The position numbers and the translations under genes were made by a program. The notes under the pieces are model-generated. The model did not search any database. It was not told the DNA's origin and saw nothing but the letters and a program-made list of their open reading frames with translations. This document shows positions 1 through 11,152 of a stretch of 64,000 nucleotides of DNA, piece by piece; the stretch's first letter is position 1, and every line of letters begins with the position of its first letter. The DNA comes from Accumulibacter sp. Lineage in GTDB: Bacteria; Pseudomonadota; Gammaproteobacteria; Burkholderiales; Rhodocyclaceae. Location: positions 53,612 through 117,611 of the forward strand of contig JAIRPF010000165.1 in the NCBI GenBank assembly GCA_031257115.1. The letters run 5' to 3'.

Positions 1-1
1 G

Positions 2-49
2 GCGGTGCGCGTCCTGCACAAAGCGTTTGGCCTGGACAAGGCGGGATGA
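2..49 (+). CDS. lysC: Aspartate kinase, C-terminal end (partial)
   Basis: Only the last 15 codons and a TGA stop are present; the gene enters from the left edge. The residues read AVRVLHKAFGLDKAG, which resembles the extreme C-terminus of proteobacterial aspartokinases (an 'LH-x-A-(F/Y)-GL' tail after the second ACT domain). From general knowledge, betaproteobacterial lysC is often followed directly by a tRNA-Ser gene, as here, and this supports the call. The enzyme phosphorylates aspartate at the start of lysine, methionine and threonine synthesis. With so little sequence the call depends on tail and context. Confidence 0.6.
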   Translation, partial: AVRVLHKAFGLDKAG

Positions 50-117
50 ATCCGGGGCGGAACGAACCCCGGCCCGTTTGACCGGCAAGCGCGGAAAGGC
101 TATCATCGCGCCCTTCC

Positions 118-210
118 GGAGACGTGGCCGAGAGGTCGAAGGCACTCCCCTGCTAAGGGAGCATACGGGCAAAACCTGTATCGAGGGTTCGAATCCCTCC
201 GTCTCCGCCA
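118..210 (+). tRNA. tRNA-Ser (anticodon GCU)
   Basis: A complete class II tRNA. The acceptor stem GGAGACG (118-124) pairs with CGTCTCC (200-206), and the genome encodes the GCCA end. The anticodon stem is CTCCC/GGGAG with loop CTGCTAA, so the anticodon GCT lies at 152-154 and reads AGC/AGU. A long variable arm follows, then the T arm GAGGG-TTCGAAT-CCCTC. The long variable arm is diagnostic of serine/leucine tRNAs. It starts 68 bases after the lysC stop. Confidence 0.97.
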
Positions 211-246
211 GCCAATAAAAACGAGCCAAAACGAGCGCCAGGCCCC

Positions 247-1635
247 TCATTTCGCGCGGCGCGTCTTGATCTCGCGCACGAGTTCGAGAAACCGGCGATC
301 CGACAGGGGATACAGGAACATGACGAGAAACGCCGCGGAGAACGCGATGGCCGGAGCCAGGGCCACGCCTTCGCGGATCGCGGTCAGGACGCCGGCATCC
401 TGCGTGGCCTGGTTCGGCGCATACGCGGCGCCAGCGAGCAGGAAGGCGGGAATCGACCCGCCCAGCGCCAGGCCGCATTTGCGCGTCAGCGAAAACAAGG
501 AATAATTTAGTCCTTCCAGGCGCATACCGCCGCGCCACTCTCCGTATTCCACCGTATCGCCCTGTAGCGCCCACATGACCGCCATCGCCAGCATCAGCCC
601 GGCGGAAGCGATGGCCAGGCAGGCGAACGCCGGCGCGGGGTGCGCGGTGGGCGCGAAAAACAGCAGAAAGTGCGCCGTGGCGGCCGTCGCCATGCCGAAC
701 TGGAAGACGGCCCTTTTGCCGAATCGTTCCACCAGCGCCGGCCCCAGCGACACTGATACGAGCAGGCCGAACGGCGTGCCGACCAAGGTAAAGGTCAGGA
801 AATGCCGGGCGTCGCCCAGCAGGTAGCGCGCGAAATACATGGCCGAGGCGCTCAGCGATCCGGCCCCGGTCAGCGCGCACAAGGCCGCCAGGCAGAGCAC
901 GTGCAAAGCGCGGTTGGAGGCGAGCGTCGCCCAACTCTCGCGCCAGGAAGGGTGAAGCGTCCGGCGCTCGACCACCTCGCGCGTCGTCGAAAAGCATACG
1001 GCATAAAGCGCCATTCCCGCCACGGCGAGCGCGACGGTCAGGAGCGTCAGGCGGTTTTGCAGGGCTTCGCCGTGGATGTCGCGCAGCGCCGGCACCAGGG
1101 CGAAAGCGAGAAAAATGGCGGCGGCGGTCGACATCAGCGTGCGCGCGGCGGCCAGGCGCGAACGCTGGCGCGGCGATTGCGTCATCGCGGCGGCGAGCGA
1201 ACCGTAAGGGACATTGACGAATGAATAGGCGGTTCCGAGCAGCGCGTAAGTGACGTAGGCATAAACGAGCTTTCCCGCCGCGCTCCATCCGGACGGCACG
1301 GAAAAGACGGCCACGTTCAGGAGCAGCAGCGGCGCGGAAGCCCACAGCAGCCAGGGACGGAAACGTCCATGCCGCGCCGGCAGACAACCGCGGTCGATGA
1401 CGCGGCCCGCCGTGATGTCCATCACGGCGTCATAGACGCGCACCGTCATCAACAGGGTTCCGGCCGCCGCCGCGCCGATTCCCGCCACGTCGGTATAGTA
1501 GGGAAGCAGGAACATCAACCCCAGCGAAAACACGAAATTGTTGGCCGCGTCCCCCAGTCCGTAGCTGATGACGCTGCGCCATCGCAGCGGTTCGGCGGAC
1601 ATCGTTTTCGATTCGGATGGCATGGTTTTTTTCAT
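247..1635 (-). CDS. MFS sugar:cation symporter, GPH (MelB-like) family
   Basis: A 462-residue membrane protein with about 12 hydrophobic segments. The N-terminal YGLGDAANNF stretch followed by a first helix ending in YYTDV, and the later RVYDAVMDITAGRVIDR stretch, are typical of the glycoside-pentoside-hexuronide symporters. The family couples sugar or glycoside uptake to H+ or Na+ at the inner membrane. It lies 18 bp downstream of the LysR gene on the same strand, so the two are probably co-transcribed, and they diverge from a GH3 glycosidase. This suggests uptake of the glycosidase product or substrate (inference). GGAAGG abuts the first ATG (1635), so the fifth-codon ATG at 1623 is a possible true start. 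Confidence 0.85.
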   Translation of the reverse strand: MKKTMPSESKTMSAEPLRWRSVISYGLGDAANNFVFSLGLMFLLPYYTDVAGIGAAAAGTLLMTVRVYDAVMDITAGRVIDRGCLPARHGRFRPWLLWASAPLLLLNVAVFSVPSGWSAAGKLVYAYVTYALLGTAYSFVNVPYGSLAAAMTQSPRQRSRLAAARTLMSTAAAIFLAFALVPALRDIHGEALQNRLTLLTVALAVAGMALYAVCFSTTREVVERRTLHPSWRESWATLASNRALHVLCLAALCALTGAGSLSASAMYFARYLLGDARHFLTFTLVGTPFGLLVSVSLGPALVERFGKRAVFQFGMATAATAHFLLFFAPTAHPAPAFACLAIASAGLMLAMAVMWALQGDTVEYGEWRGGMRLEGLNYSLFSLTRKCGLALGGSIPAFLLAGAAYAPNQATQDAGVLTAIREGVALAPAIAFSAAFLVMFLYPLSDRRFLELVREIKTRRAK

Positions 1636-1653
1636 CCTTCCGCGCGGCGCGCG

Positions 1654-2547
1654 TCATTCCCCGGCGTCGCCGGCCGAACGCAATTCACGGACCGCTTCCA
1701 GCAATTCCGCCAGCAGCGCGGAACGGTCGTCCTTGCGGTACATGCACATCAGGTCGAATGGAATCTTCGACGCGAAGGAACACGGGCGAAACACCACATT
1801 TGGCATATTCAGGGATTGCATGGAAAATGACGTGAGAGTGACGCAAAGGCCGCTGCTCACCAGGGCCAGGCTGGTCATGACGTCGTCGGCCCGGTGCGCC
1901 ACGCGGCCCGTGGAGCCGAAAATCTGCGACAGCCTGGATTCCATTTCCATGTCGGACGTCGAACCGACGCGCGGCTCGCCGGCCAGATCATCGGCGTCGA
2001 TGACCTCCCGCGCCGCCAGGGGATGATCCTTGTGCAGGGCGACATAAAGCCGCTCCCCTTCCCGGTACGCCAGCTCGTAGGCCATGTCCGGCTCGCGCGG
2101 CAGGAAGCGGTCGAAAGCGGCCTGGATTTTCCCCTGCCGCAGAAAGGCGATCTGCCGATCCTTGCGGATGTTGTGCAGGCGCAATTCGGCCCGCGGATTC
2201 TTTCTGGCGAATTCGCCCAGGATGCGCGGAATGACGGTGAATATCGCCGAGCCATAAACGCCGATGTCGAAAGGCTGGCGTTCCCCGCGTTCGGCGTGCT
2301 TCACGTGGAGCTTGGCCTGCGCCAGTTCGGCCTGAATGATCCTGGCATGGCGCAGCAGGGCCGCGCCCGCCGCCGTGATTTCCATTCCCGCCGGAGTGCG
2401 CGTGAAGAGCGGCGCGCCCACTTCGTCCTCCAGCGACTGGATTTGCCGCGTCAGGGCCGGCTGCGTGATATGCAGACGCGATGCGGCGCGGCCGATTTTC
2501 TTTTCCTCGGCCACGGCGATGAAATAAAGAAGCGAACGTGTTTCCAA
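1654..2547 (-). CDS. LysR-family transcriptional regulator
   Basis: 297 residues from a TTG at 2547, chosen because the protein then begins LETRSLLYFIAVAEEKK, the usual LysR N-terminus, and because GGGGGTCGCGG lies just upstream. The open frame extends further upstream without LysR character. The winged helix-turn-helix covers about residues 1-60 (AASRLHITQPALTRQIQSLEDEVGAPLFTRT) and the periplasmic-binding-protein-like effector domain covers about 90-290. It is followed by the sugar symporter and is divergent from the GH3 glycosidase, with a perfect inverted repeat between them. The likely role is control of the glycosidase and symporter; the effector is unknown. Confidence 0.88.
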   Translation of the reverse strand: METRSLLYFIAVAEEKKIGRAASRLHITQPALTRQIQSLEDEVGAPLFTRTPAGMEITAAGAALLRHARIIQAELAQAKLHVKHAERGERQPFDIGVYGSAIFTVIPRILGEFARKNPRAELRLHNIRKDRQIAFLRQGKIQAAFDRFLPREPDMAYELAYREGERLYVALHKDHPLAAREVIDADDLAGEPRVGSTSDMEMESRLSQIFGSTGRVAHRADDVMTSLALVSSGLCVTLTSFSMQSLNMPNVVFRPCSFASKIPFDLMCMYRKDDRSALLAELLEAVRELRSAGDAGE

Positions 2548-2711
2548 CCGCGACCCCCCGAATTCCGGCGCGGCCCGCGCGCCACATTGACCCCGACACC
2601 CATCGCCCGCCAAGGCGAAATCCCCCGCCATTCCCCGCGCCGCCGACGGCCCGCTCCCCATCATCCGGCGGCATGGAGAACATAACAATATGGCATTGGA
2701 CGTTTTCCGGG

Positions 2712-2738
2712 GCGGCAAGTAAAAATCATACTTGCCGC
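2712..2738. promoter_or_regulatory. Operator-like inverted repeat between lysR and GH3 gene
   Basis: GCGGCAAGTA (2712-2721) and TACTTGCCGC (2729-2738) form a perfect 10-bp inverted repeat around a 7-bp AT-rich spacer, AAAATCA. It lies in the 275-bp divergent intergenic region, 85 bp before the GH3 start and 165 bp from the LysR start. Size and dyad fit a LysR-type recognition site. No T tract follows on either strand, so a terminator is less likely. Confidence 0.6.
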
Positions 2739-2822
2739 TTGTATCGGCGCGCAAGCCCGATGGAAAGATTCGGCGACCGGCTTTCAAACGCTGTATACCA
2801 CGATTGAAAAAGGAGACGTGAA

Positions 2823-5486
2823 ATGGAAGGGTTCGATATCAAAAGAACCGTGTTGAGTTTTGCCGTGGTTTTTGCATTGGCGGCGGGACTGGCTTCGTGC
2901 GGAGGTGGAGGCGGAGGCGGAGGTGGTAGCGGCGGTGGCGACGGCGGCACAACCCCGCCCCCCTACACCGGCCATGCCTGGTTCGACCCGGCGATCATCG
3001 CCGAACAGAACGCGGCGGCGACCGATGAAGCTAGGGAAGACATCGCGCGGACTCGCGCCAAGGCGCTCATCGCGGCGATGACGGAGGATCAGAAGCTGGC
3101 GCAATTGACGGGCGCGGGTGTCGGTGCCGTTCCCGAACTGCCTGAGTGCGAGGGGGGACGCCATGTGAAAGACATTCCCGAACTGGGTATCCGGACCCTG
3201 CGCATCACCAACGGTCCGGTCGGTGTCGGACAGAACGATTGCGCGCCGCCCGGAACGACGGCCATGGGTGGCCAGGCGCTGGTCAGCGACCAATCGGCCA
3301 AGGCCACGGCGCTGCCCTCGGCGATTGCCTTGGCCGCCTCGTTCGACCGGAGCGCCGCCAAAATGTACGGCGACGTCATCGCCACCGAAATGAGGAACCT
3401 CGCGCTGGATGTCTTTGAAGCGCCGGGCGTCAACATGGCGCGGATACCGCTCCTGGGACGCAACTTCGAATACTTCGGCGAAGACCCTTACCTCTCCGGC
3501 ACGATGGCGGTCGAGGAATCCAGGGCCATCCAGTCGGCGGGCCTCATCGCCATGCCCAAGCATTTCGTGGCCAACGAGCAGGAAACGCAGCGCCAGAAAA
3601 CCTATTCGACGGTCGACGATCAGGTCTTGCGTGAAATCTATCTGATCCCCTTCGAGATGGCGGTGAAAGACGCCAAGGTCGGTTCGATCATGTGCGCGTA
3701 TAACTACACCAACGGTGTGCAAGCCTGCGAGAACGACGTGGCGCAAAACCAGATCCTGCGCGACGATTGGGGTTTCACCGGCTACATCCAGTCCGATTTC
3801 ATGGCGACCCGCTCGATGGGGCCGGCGCTGCTGGGCGGCATGGATCACGAAATGCCGAATCCCAGCCTGTGGGCGCCCGACAAGGTCAAGGAGGCGCTGG
3901 CCGATCCTTCGAGCGGCGTTACCTGGGACAAGATCAATCTGGCGCTGGAACGCCGTTTCACGCAGATGTTCAAACTCGGCATCCTGGATCGCAAGATTGA
4001 AACGACGCCGGTCGACTTCGCCGATGGCGGCGAAAAGGCGCGCGAGATCGGCGTGAAATCGTCCGTCCTCCTGAAAAACCGGAACGGCTTTCTGCCCTTG
4101 TCCGCGACGCTGGGCAGCGGTGAATACGTCACGATCATCGGCAAGGCCACCCAAGTCTATGCCCAGCAGGCGGTCGCGGGCGGCGCGGTCGTTGGTCAGG
4201 TGTCCGCCATCGGCAGTTCCGACGTGATCCCCAGCTACACGGTCACGCCAGCCGAGGGTATCGCCAAGGCGCTGGGCGTCAGCGTCGGTTCCAACAAGGT
4301 GCGGCTGATCCTGGTCGACGACGACAACAATCTGGCGTCGGTCAACGGCGCGGCGATGACCTTCGCGCAGGCCATGACCGACCACATCGACAAGCCGGCC
4401 AACAAGGCCGTCATCATCATGGCGGGCACGATCGCCGAGGAAGGCGGCGATCGCGGCACGGTCTATTTCCGAACAAGCCTCTCCGGCACGCCTTATGAGA
4501 ATTATTGTGGCTTCATGGGCGACGCATGTCAGATAACGGAGATCGGTTTCGATTCCGACCCAGCTTACCATCCGGGCAACGGCATGACGCTCGACTGGTA
4601 TGCCGCGGGCGGCCCCGGCGTCCAGACCTTGAAAGCCGCCACCAGGAGCAGCAAAACCCAAGCCATGATCGATACCATCATGGGGACCGGTAATCTCAAG
4701 GATCGGGCCGTGCTGGTGCTGAAAGACAACGCCAGTTTCGCCGTGCCCGACAGCCTGATCGGCGTCAACGGCCCGGCGGCCATCCTTGAAGCCTGGTTCC
4801 CCGGCCAGGAAGACGGCAACATCGTCGCCGATCTCCTCTTCGGCAAGGCCAACCCGTCGGGCAAGCTGCCGGTCACTTTCCCCAAGGAAGGCAAGGGCTT
4901 CATGGACTACATCACCGAGGCGCAATTCCCCGGCGCGATGAAAGCCGTCCCAGGCCTTACCGGCGCGAAGCCCGTGGTCGAATACAGCGAAGGCCTGAAC
5001 ATGGGCTACCGCTGGTACGACGCCAACGCCGTCCCCGCCGCCGGATGCACGGTGAGCGGCGGCGTGAACGATTGCGTCGCCTTCCCGTTCGGCCACGGCC
5101 TGTCCTATACGACGTTCGATTTCTCCAATCGGTCCGTCGCGGCCAATGGCGGCAAGTATGACGTCAAGGTCACGGTGAAGAACACGGGAAGCCGGAAGGG
5201 CGCGGAAGTCGTGCAGGTCTACCTGCAATTGCCGGCCTCGGCCAACGCGGGAGGACGCCTGGCGCAGCCGCCCAAGCGCCTCGTCGGTTTCGCCAAGGTC
5301 GAACTCGAATCCGGCGCGCAACAGGACGTGACCCTCACCATCGACCCGGCCGCCAGCAACCACCCGCTCGGCGTCTGGGACACGGCGGCCCGCGCCTGGG
5401 TGACCCCCACGGGCAGCTATACCGTGCTGGTCGGCAATTCCTCGTCGCCGGGCGATCTCGCCTCGGCCGGGACGTTCAGCCGCTGA
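2823..5486 (+). CDS. GH3-family beta-glycosidase, lipoprotein
   Basis: 887 residues. A lipoprotein signal peptide ends in the lipobox LASC (Cys26), followed by a run of nine glycines and a Gly/Ser/Asp linker, so it is expected to be anchored in an outer or periplasmic membrane leaflet. The GH3 N-domain covers about residues 75-370. The nucleophile motif reads SDF with Asp325 (GYIQSDFMATRS), where SDW is usual. The GH3 C-domain follows (about 400-680), and a fibronectin-III-like domain ends the protein (about 765-870, KNTGSRKGAEVVQVYL). The family hydrolyses terminal beta-glucosides or beta-xylosides; the exact substrate cannot be read. It diverges from the LysR-symporter pair. A TG-rich GAAAAAGGAGACGTGAA sequence supplies AGGAG before the ATG. 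Confidence 0.9.
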   Translation: MEGFDIKRTVLSFAVVFALAAGLASCGGGGGGGGGSGGGDGGTTPPPYTGHAWFDPAIIAEQNAAATDEAREDIARTRAKALIAAMTEDQKLAQLTGAGVGAVPELPECEGGRHVKDIPELGIRTLRITNGPVGVGQNDCAPPGTTAMGGQALVSDQSAKATALPSAIALAASFDRSAAKMYGDVIATEMRNLALDVFEAPGVNMARIPLLGRNFEYFGEDPYLSGTMAVEESRAIQSAGLIAMPKHFVANEQETQRQKTYSTVDDQVLREIYLIPFEMAVKDAKVGSIMCAYNYTNGVQACENDVAQNQILRDDWGFTGYIQSDFMATRSMGPALLGGMDHEMPNPSLWAPDKVKEALADPSSGVTWDKINLALERRFTQMFKLGILDRKIETTPVDFADGGEKAREIGVKSSVLLKNRNGFLPLSATLGSGEYVTIIGKATQVYAQQAVAGGAVVGQVSAIGSSDVIPSYTVTPAEGIAKALGVSVGSNKVRLILVDDDNNLASVNGAAMTFAQAMTDHIDKPANKAVIIMAGTIAEEGGDRGTVYFRTSLSGTPYENYCGFMGDACQITEIGFDSDPAYHPGNGMTLDWYAAGGPGVQTLKAATRSSKTQAMIDTIMGTGNLKDRAVLVLKDNASFAVPDSLIGVNGPAAILEAWFPGQEDGNIVADLLFGKANPSGKLPVTFPKEGKGFMDYITEAQFPGAMKAVPGLTGAKPVVEYSEGLNMGYRWYDANAVPAAGCTVSGGVNDCVAFPFGHGLSYTTFDFSNRSVAANGGKYDVKVTVKNTGSRKGAEVVQVYLQLPASANAGGRLAQPPKRLVGFAKVELESGAQQDVTLTIDPAASNHPLGVWDTAARAWVTPTGSYTVLVGNSSSPGDLASAGTFSR

Positions 5487-5501
5487 CGCTGGGAGATGAT
5501 A

Positions 5502-5536
5502 CGCCGGCCCTCGTCCTCTCCCTCCGAGGGCCGGCG
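5502..5536 (+). terminator. Strong hairpin after the GH3 gene
   Basis: CGCCGGCCCTCG (5502-5513) and CGAGGGCCGGCG (5525-5536) pair over 12 bp around an 11-base pyrimidine loop, 16 bp after the stop codon. No T tract follows, so it may be a weak terminator or an mRNA-stabilising stem. Confidence 0.5.
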
Positions 5537-5645
5537 CGATTCTCCTGTCGGACGGGACGCCAGACGCTTCGGCGCGCGGCGTCCCTTTTTCACCCTGAAA
5601 AAAGCGGTTGGCGTGTTTTTGAATCAACCGCCGGCGCATTCACGT

Positions 5646-5713
5646 CCATTCCCTTGCGTGGGAATCCAGCGTCCGCACATTTACGTCATTCCCGCGAAAG
5701 CGGGAATCCAGCG
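5646..5713. repeat. Two dRS3-like palindromes (family A)
   Basis: Two copies in the same orientation of the core ATTCCC-N7/8-GGGAAT followed by CCAGCG. The first is degenerate (about 5648-5670), the second canonical (5685-5713). They sit between the GH3 gene and ubiE. The core resembles neisserial dRS3 repeats. Confidence 0.75.
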
Positions 5714-5731
5714 CGGTGGTTGAAAACCGCT

Positions 5732-6466
5732 TTAGAGCTTGAAGCCGCGATGCAGGGCGACGACGCCCATTGCCAGGTTGAAGTACTCGACTTTCTCGAA
5801 ACCGGCGCTTTCCATCATCGTCTTCAGCGCCTCCTGATCCGGATGGACGCGGATCGATTCGGCCAGGTAGCGGTAGCTGGCTTCGTCGCGGACGACGAGA
5901 TTGCCGATGCGTGGAATGATCTTGAAGGAGTAGAAATCGTAGAGCGGCGCGAGCGGTTTCCAGACGCGCGAAAACTCCAGCGCCAGCAGCCGGCCGCCGG
6001 GGCGCAGCACACGGAACATTTCGGCGAGCGCCCGCTCCTTGCGGGTCATGTTGCGCAGGCCAAAAGCGACCGATACGCAATCGAAATAGTTGCCGGGAAA
6101 CGGCAGGTTCTCGGCGTCGCACTGCGCCACGGGAAGAAGGACGCCTTTGTCCGTCAGGCGATCCCGGCCGCGAGTCAGCATCGCGTTGTTGATGTCGGTG
6201 AGCCAGACTTGTCCGCTCTTTCCCGCGCGGCGCGCGAAGGCGAGCGACAGATCGCCGGTGCCGCCCGCCACGTCGAGCACGCGCGAGCCTTCGCGCACGC
6301 CGCCACGGTCGACGGCGAAAGCCTTCCAGAGCCGGTGCAGCCCCCCGGACATGAGGTCGTTCATCAGATCGTAGCGTCGGAAGACCGAATCGAAAACATC
6401 GGCGACGCGACGCGCCTTATCGTCTTCATCGACCTGCTCAAAACCGAAATGGGTCTGCGTATTCAT
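5732..6466 (-). CDS. ubiE: Ubiquinone/menaquinone C-methyltransferase UbiE
   Basis: 244 residues, the normal family length. It begins [12 protein letters not shown], typical of UbiE, and has GGLHRLWK, the SAM-binding motif I ([16 protein letters not shown], about residues 62-77), the conserved FGLRNM and the C-terminal [11 protein letters not shown] tail. It methylates the benzoquinol ring in ubiquinone synthesis (and demethylmenaquinol where present) in the cytoplasm. GGAG lies 10 bases before the ATG. It appears monocistronic; 286 bp without recognisable content separate it from dnaJ upstream. Confidence 0.96.
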   Translation of the reverse strand: MNTQTHFGFEQVDEDDKARRVADVFDSVFRRYDLMNDLMSGGLHRLWKAFAVDRGGVREGSRVLDVAGGTGDLSLAFARRAGKSGQVWLTDINNAMLTRGRDRLTDKGVLLPVAQCDAENLPFPGNYFDCVSVAFGLRNMTRKERALAEMFRVLRPGGRLLALEFSRVWKPLAPLYDFYSFKIIPRIGNLVVRDEASYRYLAESIRVHPDQEALKTMMESAGFEKVEYFNLAMGVVALHRGFKL

Positions 6467-6752
6467 CGTAAAACTGCTCCGGCTTGAAACCCGGCGAAAG
6501 GCGCGGGCGAACTCGACAAAATATCATTTTCATCGCGGAATGGAAGGACGTCCACGGGCGGGCAAGCCCCAGGCGCCCGGTGATTGATTTTCCCCCCCGG
6601 TGTCCGTTTCCGGGAGGAATGTCTGTCGTATTTTGGGAATGGTTCGACCGTGCTCGTTGCGGAGAAAGACCCGGCTCTGGTTCGAGCCGCGAACAGCGCA
6701 AATGGCGCGGCAAGGCGAAGGCGGCAAGGGCGCGGGCGTTCTGGAGGTGGGA

Positions 6753-7880
6753 TCAGCCGGCGAAAAATTCCCTGACTTTGTCCATCCAGGATTTGGCGCG
6801 CGGGTTGTGGCGTTCGCCCCGGCTCGTTTCATCGAATTCGCGCAGCAGTTCCTTCTGGCGCTCGGTCAGGTTGACCGGGGTTTCGACGACCACGTGGCAA
6901 AGCAGGTCGCCGTGGGCGGAGCTGCGCACGCCCTTGATGCCCTTGCCGCGCAGGCGGAAGGTTTTTCCGGATTGGGTTTCTTCCGGAATCCGGAGCTTGG
7001 CGGCGCCGTCGAGCGTCGGAATCTCGATTTCTCCGCCCAGCGCGGCGGTGGAAAAGCTGATCGGCATTTCGCAGTGCAGGTCGTTGCCGTCCCGCTGGAA
7101 AACGGTGTGCGGCTTGAGGTGGACTTGCACGTAGAGATCGCCCGGAGGGCCGCCGTTGATGCCATGCTCGCCCTCGCCGGAGAGCCGGATGCGGTCGCCT
7201 TCGTCGACGCCGGCAGGAATTTTCACCGCCAGCGTCTTGTGCTGCTTGATGCGTCCGGCGCCGTGGCAAGCGCCGCAGGGATCCGCGATGAACTTGCCGG
7301 TACCCCGGCATTTGGGACAAGTCTGCTGGATCGAGAAAAAACCCTGCCGGATGTGCACCTGGCCGCTGCCCTGGCAGGTCGGGCAGGTCTTGGGCTGGGT
7401 GCCGGCCTTGGCGCCCGTGCCCTTGCAGGATTCGCAGACATCCATCGTCGGGATGCGGATCTTGGTTTCCGTGCCGAAGGCCGCCTGTTCGAGCGTGATC
7501 TCCAGGTTGTAGCGCAGATCGGCGCCGCGATAGACGTTCGAGCGCCCGCTTCGGCCGCCGCCGCCGAAAATCTCGTCGAAGATGCCGCCGAAAGCGTCCG
7601 AGAAACCGCCCGCGCCGCCGAAACCGCCAAAACCGCCGCCCATGCCGGCCTGGGGATCGACGCCGGCGTGTCCGAACTGGTCGTAGGCCGCGCGCTTCTG
7701 CGCGTCGGAAAGAATCTCGTAGGCTTCCTTGGCTTCCTTGAAGGATTCCTCCGCCTTGGGGTTGTCCGGATTGCGGTCCGGATGGTATTTCATGGCCAGC
7801 TTGCGGTAGGCCTTCTTGATGTCGTCCTCGGAAGCGTCACGATTGACGCCAAGAATTTCGTAAAAATCTTTCTTTGCCAC
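6753..7880 (-). CDS. dnaJ: Chaperone DnaJ (Hsp40)
   Basis: 375 residues from a GTG start at 7880, chosen because it gives [12 protein letters not shown], the standard DnaJ N-terminus, with AAGAG upstream. Domains in order: J domain with the HPD motif (YHPDRNP), Gly/Phe-rich linker, four zinc-binding repeats ([32 protein letters not shown]) and the C-terminal peptide-binding domains. It stimulates the DnaK ATPase and delivers substrates. It is separated from dnaK by an unrelated gene, and no sigma-32-like promoter was found in the 49-bp gap directly upstream. Confidence 0.98.
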   Translation of the reverse strand: MAKKDFYEILGVNRDASEDDIKKAYRKLAMKYHPDRNPDNPKAEESFKEAKEAYEILSDAQKRAAYDQFGHAGVDPQAGMGGGFGGFGGAGGFSDAFGGIFDEIFGGGGRSGRSNVYRGADLRYNLEITLEQAAFGTETKIRIPTMDVCESCKGTGAKAGTQPKTCPTCQGSGQVHIRQGFFSIQQTCPKCRGTGKFIADPCGACHGAGRIKQHKTLAVKIPAGVDEGDRIRLSGEGEHGINGGPPGDLYVQVHLKPHTVFQRDGNDLHCEMPISFSTAALGGEIEIPTLDGAAKLRIPEETQSGKTFRLRGKGIKGVRSSAHGDLLCHVVVETPVNLTERQKELLREFDETSRGERHNPRAKSWMDKVREFFAG

Positions 7881-7929
7881 GATCTCTTCCCCTAGCCTAT
7901 TTGTGCCTGCCGATAACCGCACACGGCTG

Positions 7930-8925
7930 CTATTGCTTGATGTTACAGTTCTCTTCCTTCGACTTTAACCACGCCATAAGTAGCCGCCTGTCGTTGTTGG
8001 CAGAAGTTTCGAACCACTGAGAACACAAATAATAGTCTGCTCCGTTGATCGTCAAGGGGTTGGCGTAATAGCGCACACGGTCGAAGCTGGTGTTGGCAGC
8101 GACCAGCAGGGGAAAATCAATCCCGAACATGCGCTTGGAGTAATCCTTGGTTTGTAGCTGGGTTAGTTCTTCCTGCGAAACGCACCCGCTTTCGAGGGTC
8201 TTGCGCAGTAGGTTGTTCGCAATCTTGCCGATTTTCAGTTCCTGCCCCCCATCAGTGGACGGCTTGTCGTCTGGCCTGAAGGTGGGTTTTTCGGGGTTTC
8301 GCTCGTTTTCAAACATTTTCACAAGCTGATAGGAACGCAGGAAGAGTTCCGTTGTATCGGAGATTCCTTCGCTAGCAATCAAAGTGGGGCGCAGGACGTG
8401 TTTGTTAAAATCCTTGTTGGCGAGTAGCCGCGCCTTAAACCTCAGATTATTTTTCGCAAACAGATCGTTCAAGTCGGCGACAGCAGGTTGCATGTCTTTC
8501 AAAACAGCGTCATTAATCTTTGGCGAAGCAAAAATAAGTTCGCCCTGCATCACACTGAGGTAACCCCACAGACATAGCGCGGTACGCAGGAATTTCTTGA
8601 TGACCCGTGTGACGGTTTCCGATTGTTTGCCATAATTGAGACCCGCCTCGTGGTACGCCACGTCTACAGCATAGACCTCCAAGCCGTTTTCGGTTTGCGC
8701 GGTGCCGATGACATCAATTTCTGCTTGGGCCAGCAACTGCGCAAGCGAGTTGTTTTTGTAAACATCCGGGAACCGATCCGCTGAAACCTGCATGAACCGT
8801 TCCAGTTCTTCGCCGCGTTGCAGCGTCCACGAAGGCGATGGTTTCCAGTTAAGCTGCACTATCTGACACTCTTTCACGTGCCGTAGCCACGAATAGAACA
8901 GCGACTCGCCTATTTCGATTTTCAT
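7930..8925 (-). CDS. Hypothetical protein inserted between dnaK and dnaJ
   Basis: 331 residues, not assignable by eye to a named family. The stretch AEIDVIGTA...[12 protein letters not shown] (about residues 67-95) looks like the core of a PD-(D/E)XK nuclease fold, with an acidic residue at each expected strand but no obvious lysine. That resemblance is weak. A hydrophobic stretch follows ([19 protein letters not shown]). The region is visibly poorer in GC than its neighbours. It lies on the same strand as the chaperone genes, 49 bp upstream of dnaJ and 195 bp downstream of dnaK, so it probably interrupts an ancestral dnaK-dnaJ pair by transfer. Confidence 0.7.
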   Translation of the reverse strand: MKIEIGESLFYSWLRHVKECQIVQLNWKPSPSWTLQRGEELERFMQVSADRFPDVYKNNSLAQLLAQAEIDVIGTAQTENGLEVYAVDVAYHEAGLNYGKQSETVTRVIKKFLRTALCLWGYLSVMQGELIFASPKINDAVLKDMQPAVADLNDLFAKNNLRFKARLLANKDFNKHVLRPTLIASEGISDTTELFLRSYQLVKMFENERNPEKPTFRPDDKPSTDGGQELKIGKIANNLLRKTLESGCVSQEELTQLQTKDYSKRMFGIDFPLLVAANTSFDRVRYYANPLTINGADYYLCSQWFETSANNDRRLLMAWLKSKEENCNIKQ

Positions 8926-9030
8926 GCTATCCCTTCGTCGTAATACCGATCAACCAGAATCGGCTAGCTTCTCGCCTTTGATGCGATCGAGCGTCTACAA
9001 CATACCTTCACAGGCTACCTTGTGCGTTTT

Positions 9031-9049
9031 CGGGCGCATCATGCGCCCG
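9031..9049 (-). terminator. Palindromic hairpin downstream of dnaK
   Basis: CGGGCGCA-TCA-TGCGCCCG is a perfect 8-bp stem with a 3-base loop, 71 bp beyond the dnaK stop on the transcript. No U tract follows in the dnaK direction, so termination is uncertain; it could protect the dnaK mRNA 3' end. It separates dnaK from the inserted gene. Confidence 0.4.
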
Positions 9050-9120
9050 GCTTCTCCATGACCAGCCTTCCGGCGAATCGGGCGGTCTGCCGAACACGAC
9101 CGCCTCGACCTGACTCGGAC

Positions 9121-11079
<1,959 letters not shown>

Positions 11080-11120
11080 TTCAGATTCCTTTCTTTGGCG
11101 TGAATTTTGTATCTCCGCGT

Positions 11121-11149
11121 ATCTGGGGATGGGGCGTGGACTTTTCAAG
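11121..11149 (-). promoter_or_regulatory. Sigma-32-type promoter for dnaK
   Basis: On the minus strand the -35 element CTTGAAA (11149-11143) is followed after 14 bases by CCCCAGAT (11128-11121). This closely matches the heat-shock consensus CTTGAAA-N13/14-CCCCATNT. Transcription would start near 11114, about 35 bases before the dnaK ATG. Confidence 0.85.
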
Positions 11150-11152
11150 TCC

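Noticed and set aside
2899..2950. Phase variation in the poly-glycine region of the GH3 gene
   Set aside because: The run is built of mixed GGN codons (GGA/GGT/GGC); no homopolymer long enough to slip, and changes would tend to be in frame.
2784..5639. A 951-codon open frame antisense to the GH3 gene
   Set aside because: It is the mirror of a recognised gene in high-GC DNA; its translation is rich in Arg, Asp and His with no recognisable motif.
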